Shown here one piece after another: positions 61,411-64,000 of a stretch of DNA of 64,000 nt. The position numbers and the translations under genes were made by a program. Origin of the DNA: Chloroflexia bacterium SDU3-3 (GTDB taxonomy: Bacteria; Chloroflexota; Chloroflexia; Chloroflexales; Roseiflexaceae); contig WBOU01000005.1 in NCBI GenBank assembly GCA_009268125.1, positions 411,899-475,898 of the forward strand, given 5' to 3'. Below the pieces are notes generated by a model. It was not told the DNA's origin. It searched no databases and worked only from the letters and a program-made list of their open reading frames with translations. The stretch's first letter is position 1; every line of letters starts with the position of its first letter.

Positions 61411-62630
61411 GCTCGTATCCTTTCGCTCGCGCGGTCTGCCGCGCCTATGGGGGCAAGCCGATCGGCGATCGCCCGCCCGATCTCGATCGAGGCGGTGGCG
61501 GCGGGCGATGGCGCGTTGCACACATGCAGGGCGCTGCGCGTCTGCACCAGGTGGAAATCATCGACCAGGGCGCCGTCGTGCAGCAGCGCCTGGGCGCGCA
61601 CGCCCGCGTGGGCGGGCACCACATCGCCCATGCCGATCTCGGGGATCATACGCCGCATGCTGGCCACGAAGGCCGCCTTATTGAACGAGCGCCACATCTC
61701 TCTCACGCCCTCGTCCATGTTTTTGGCCGCCAGCCGCCAGAACGCGGGCGAGAGCAGCACCTCGGCGCTGTCGCGCAGGCTGAAGTCGCGCTTGCGGTAG
61801 GCCTCGCGCTTCAGGCCCAGCACCGCGTTTGGCCCGGCGTGCACGCTGCCGTCGATCATGCGGGTGAAGTGGACGCCCAGAAATGGGAAGTTTGGGTTGG
61901 GCACCGGGTAGATCAGGTGCCGCACCAGGTGGCGTCTCTCGGGCACTAGCTCGTAGTACTCGCCCCGGAACGGCACGATCTGCATGCCGGTCTTCGCCCC
62001 GCCCATAGCGGCCACACGGTCGCTGTGCAGCCCGGCGCAGTTGATAATGAAGCGGCCCATGAAGGTGCCCGCCGTGGTCTCCAGCGTGGTGCCGTCGGGG
62101 CGCTCGACCATGCGCTCCACCCGCGCGCCCAGCTCCAGCGCGCCGCCTCGCTCGCGCACCAGCCGCGCGTAGGCCTGCGCCACCTGGGTGTAGCTGACAA
62201 TGCCCGTGCTGGCTACCAGGATGCCCGCTAGGGCGCGCACGTGCGGCTCGCGCTCGCGGATCTCGTCGGGGCCGACCCGGCGCACATCTAGCTGGTTCTC
62301 CAGCCCGCGCTGGTAGAGCTTCTCCAGCAGCGGCAGCTCCTCCGGCTCGGTGGCCACGATGATCTTGCCGCAGACCTCGTGGGCGATGCCGTGCTGCTGG
62401 CAGAAGGCCACCATGGACTGGCTGCCCGCGCGGGCGAAGCGGGCCTTGTAGCTGCCGGGCTTGTAGTAGATGCCCGAGTGGATGACGCCGCTGTTATTGC
62501 CGGTCTGGTGGGCGGCCCAGCGCTGCTCCTTCTCCAGCACCAGCACGCGCGCGCCGGGCATACGCTCGGCCAGCTCGCGCGCGGTGGCCAGGCCCACGAT
62601 CCCGCCGCCGATGATCACATAGTCGTACAT
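61407..62630 (-). CDS. lhgO: FAD-dependent oxidoreductase, L-2-hydroxyglutarate oxidase (LhgO) family
   Basis: 407 aa. The FAD-binding start MYDYVIIGGGIVGLATAREL is at 62630; KEQRWAAHQTGNNSGVIHSGIYY and the late LHVCNAPSPAATASIEIGRAIADRL are characteristic of LhgO. LhgO oxidises L-2-hydroxyglutarate to 2-oxoglutarate with a quinone. Being inside a sugar-nucleotide operon (4 nt after rfbF, 4-bp overlap with the SDR) suggests it may instead oxidise a hydroxy-acid or sugar intermediate, or supply 2-oxoglutarate. Only a weak ribosome site (GGTAG) is seen, fitting translational coupling. Confidence 0.88.
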   Translation of the reverse strand: MYDYVIIGGGIVGLATARELAERMPGARVLVLEKEQRWAAHQTGNNSGVIHSGIYYKPGSYKARFARAGSQSMVAFCQQHGIAHEVCGKIIVATEPEELPLLEKLYQRGLENQLDVRRVGPDEIREREPHVRALAGILVASTGIVSYTQVAQAYARLVRERGGALELGARVERMVERPDGTTLETTAGTFMGRFIINCAGLHSDRVAAMGGAKTGMQIVPFRGEYYELVPERRHLVRHLIYPVPNPNFPFLGVHFTRMIDGSVHAGPNAVLGLKREAYRKRDFSLRDSAEVLLSPAFWRLAAKNMDEGVREMWRSFNKAAFVASMRRMIPEIGMGDVVPAHAGVRAQALLHDGALVDDFHLVQTRSALHVCNAPSPAATASIEIGRAIADRLAPIGAADRASERIRA

Positions 62631-62634
62631 GGGG

Positions 62635-63408
62635 CTACCACACCTTCCAGGGGGCGCTGCCGCTCTGCCACAGCTCTTCAAGGTAGTTCTTGTCGCGCAG
62701 GGTGTCCATCGGCTGCCAGAAGCCGTGGTGCCGGTACGCCGCAAGCTTGCCAGCGCTGGCCAGCTGCTCCAGCGGCTCGCCCTCCCACACCGTGGCGTCG
62801 CCAGCGATATAGCCGAACACCTCTGGCTCGCACACGAAGAATCCGCCGTTGATATAGGCCCCGTCGCCCTGGGGCTTCTCCTTGAAGCTGGCGATGCGCT
62901 GCTGATCCTCGCCCAGGGTGAATGCGCCGAAGCGCCCGGGCGGCTGCACCGCCGTCATGGTGGCCGCCGCGCCGGATGCGCGGTGGTGGGCGATCAGCGC
63001 GCCGATCGGGATGTCGCCCACGCCATCGCCGTAGGTGAGGCAGAAGGTCTCGTCGCCTAGGTAGCGCTGCACCCGCTTGATCCGCCCGCCGGTCATGGTC
63101 TTCTCCCCGGTCTCGATCAGGGTCACGCGCCACGGCTCGATGGATGTGCTGTGCACTTCCATGGTGTTGGAGCGCATGTCGAAGGTGACATCGGCGTTAT
63201 GCAGAAAGTAGTTGGCGAAATACTCTTTTATACTATACGACTTATAGCCGCAGCAGATGATAAACTCATCGATGCCGTGCGATGAGTAAATCTTCATGAT
63301 GTGCCACAGAATCGGCTTCCCGCCAATCTCGACCATGGGCTTGGGCCGTATCGCGCTCTCCTCGCTGATCCGCGTGCCATAGCCGCCCGCAAGAATAACC
63401 GCTTTCAT
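62635..63408 (-). CDS. rfbF: Glucose-1-phosphate cytidylyltransferase
   Basis: 257 aa. It makes CDP-glucose from glucose 1-phosphate and [60 protein letters not shown] and [15 protein letters not shown] are the RfbF family signature, with the later [22 protein letters not shown] 63408 follows GAGGGGA. It is the first gene of the seven-gene operon 56537-63408; the promoter must lie within about 250 bp upstream, in an AT-rich stretch. The usual next enzyme, CDP-glucose 4,6-dehydratase (RfbG), is not in the window. Confidence 0.94.
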   Translation of the reverse strand: MKAVILAGGYGTRISEESAIRPKPMVEIGGKPILWHIMKIYSSHGIDEFIICCGYKSYSIKEYFANYFLHNADVTFDMRSNTMEVHSTSIEPWRVTLIETGEKTMTGGRIKRVQRYLGDETFCLTYGDGVGDIPIGALIAHHRASGAAATMTAVQPPGRFGAFTLGEDQQRIASFKEKPQGDGAYINGGFFVCEPEVFGYIAGDATVWEGEPLEQLASAGKLAAYRHHGFWQPMDTLRDKNYLEELWQSGSAPWKVW

Positions 63409-63690
63409 GGCGTCTCCCCTCACCAAGCTGCCTATCGATATCATTGCACTATGCAGCTTAGATGAGCTGGGTGAATTTTTGCTTACAGCTGGGGGGCTCT
63501 CGGCATTAGCGCCTAGCGGGTTCAGGCCTAGGTCGCTGTGCGGTGCGGGTGCGCGACGCCGTATGATCTGGGGCCTACCCTTGCATGAGTTGTCCCGCCT
63601 CTTGTGGCATTCTTCTCTTTATTCTATCATTCTTCTGGCCATTTATATATGTTGAGCTGATGTTTTATCATTCTTGTCGCCATTCCGTCA
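63409..63690. other. AT-rich region upstream of rfbF, no gene seen
   Basis: No supportable gene. The stretch 63600-63670 is far more AT-rich than the rest of the window (TTTATTCTATCATTCTTCTG, TTTATATATG) and may hold the operon promoter. From about 63670 it grades into degenerate 21-bp units of the tandem repeat that follows. Confidence 0.55.
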
Positions 63691-63699
63691 CTTTGCTCT

Positions 63700-64000
63700 G
63701 CCATTCTGCTTTTCTTCTCGGCCTTCTGCCACTTCCCCCTGGCCTTCTGCCACTTCCCCCTGGCCTTCCATCACTTCCCCCTGGCCTTCTGCCACTTCCC
63801 CCTGGCCTTCCGTCACTTCCCCCTGACCTTCTGCCACTTCCCCCTGGCCTTCCGTCAGTTCCCCCTGGCCTTCCGTCAGTTCCCCCTGGCCTTCCGTCAG
63901 TTCCCCCTGGCCTTCCGTCGTTTCCCCCTGACCTTCTGCCACTTCCCCCTGACCTTCCGTCGTTTCCCCCTGACCTTCTGCCACTTCCCCCTGACCTTCT
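63700..64000. repeat. 21-bp tandem repeat running off the window
   Basis: Thirteen or more 21-bp units of the type GGCCTTCTGCCACTTCCCCCT, varying at TCTGCCACTT/TCCGTCAGTT/TCCGTCGTTT. On the minus strand the frame reads an EGQGE-(VA/VT/LT/TT) heptad and ends at a stop at 63688; its start would lie outside the window. It may be the C-terminus of a repeat protein or a non-coding minisatellite. The sequence is unrelated to the other 21-bp arrays, though the period is the same. Confidence 0.9.

Overview
The window is high-GC bacterial DNA (about two thirds G+C by eye), densely coded, with long GC-rich reading frames on the opposite strand of most genes. The gene families suggest a free-living filamentous-type Chloroflexota (class Chloroflexia); this is inference from content, not from a marker gene. 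The supporting content is NB-ARC/TPR and SARP/BTAD-type regulators, GAF-NarL two-component pairs, RsbR-like STAS proteins, BLUF photoreceptors, class II (GlpX) fructose bisphosphatase, a phasin, CIRCE-controlled groESL, DUF11 and Calx-beta surface proteins, and many intergenic repeats.

Layout. 1-2363: 5' part of an RND efflux pump, then a repeat block. 3.2-7.2 kb: GAF histidine kinase/NarL regulator pair, GNAT acetyltransferase, BLUF protein. 7.5-14.1 kb: NB-ARC/TPR regulator, large secreted Calx-beta protein, and two neighbouring reading frames each interrupted by one nonsense codon (a small secreted protein and a second BLUF protein). 14.4-21.3 kb: kinase-like protein, threonine aldolase, FolD, membrane histidine kinase, UbiB-family kinase. 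21.3-22.7 kb: a large repeat island. 22.7-30.4 kb: radical SAM/HhH protein, GT-C glycosyltransferase, phasin, HAD phosphatase, two STAS proteins, and a TetR regulator divergent from a SnoaL-like gene with tandem operators between them. 30.4-30.7 kb: tRNA-Leu, -Val and -Phe. 30.9-41.8 kb: metalloprotease-like protein, HD protein, TPR-Ser/Thr kinase, glpX, groES-groEL, lipoprotein, hisC, YesL-like protein. 42-51 kb: DUF11 surface protein, BON protein, cysK, a membrane-anchored GAF-SARP regulator, PspC protein, ABC exporter, HU. 51.3-56.5 kb: REC-GGDEF regulator, dipeptide epimerase, proline dehydrogenase, EEP hydrolase. 56.5-63.4 kb: a tight seven-gene sugar/glycan operon on the minus strand. 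63.7-64 kb: a 21-bp tandem repeat running off the window.

How the genes fit together. Much of the window is sensing and regulation: two-component, STAS, GGDEF, Ser/Thr kinase, NB-ARC, SARP, TetR and BLUF. A second theme is the cell surface: the glycan operon, the GT-C enzyme, and the DUF11 and Calx-beta proteins. Housekeeping genes (folD, cysK, hisC, glpX, groESL, HU, tRNAs) lie between them. The points most worth a second look are a TGA exactly at the BLUF Trp104-equivalent codon, a FolD lacking two canonical catalytic residues, the CDP-sugar-type operon without a 4,6-dehydratase, the membrane GAF-SARP regulator, and the modular repeats with 21-bp minisatellites.
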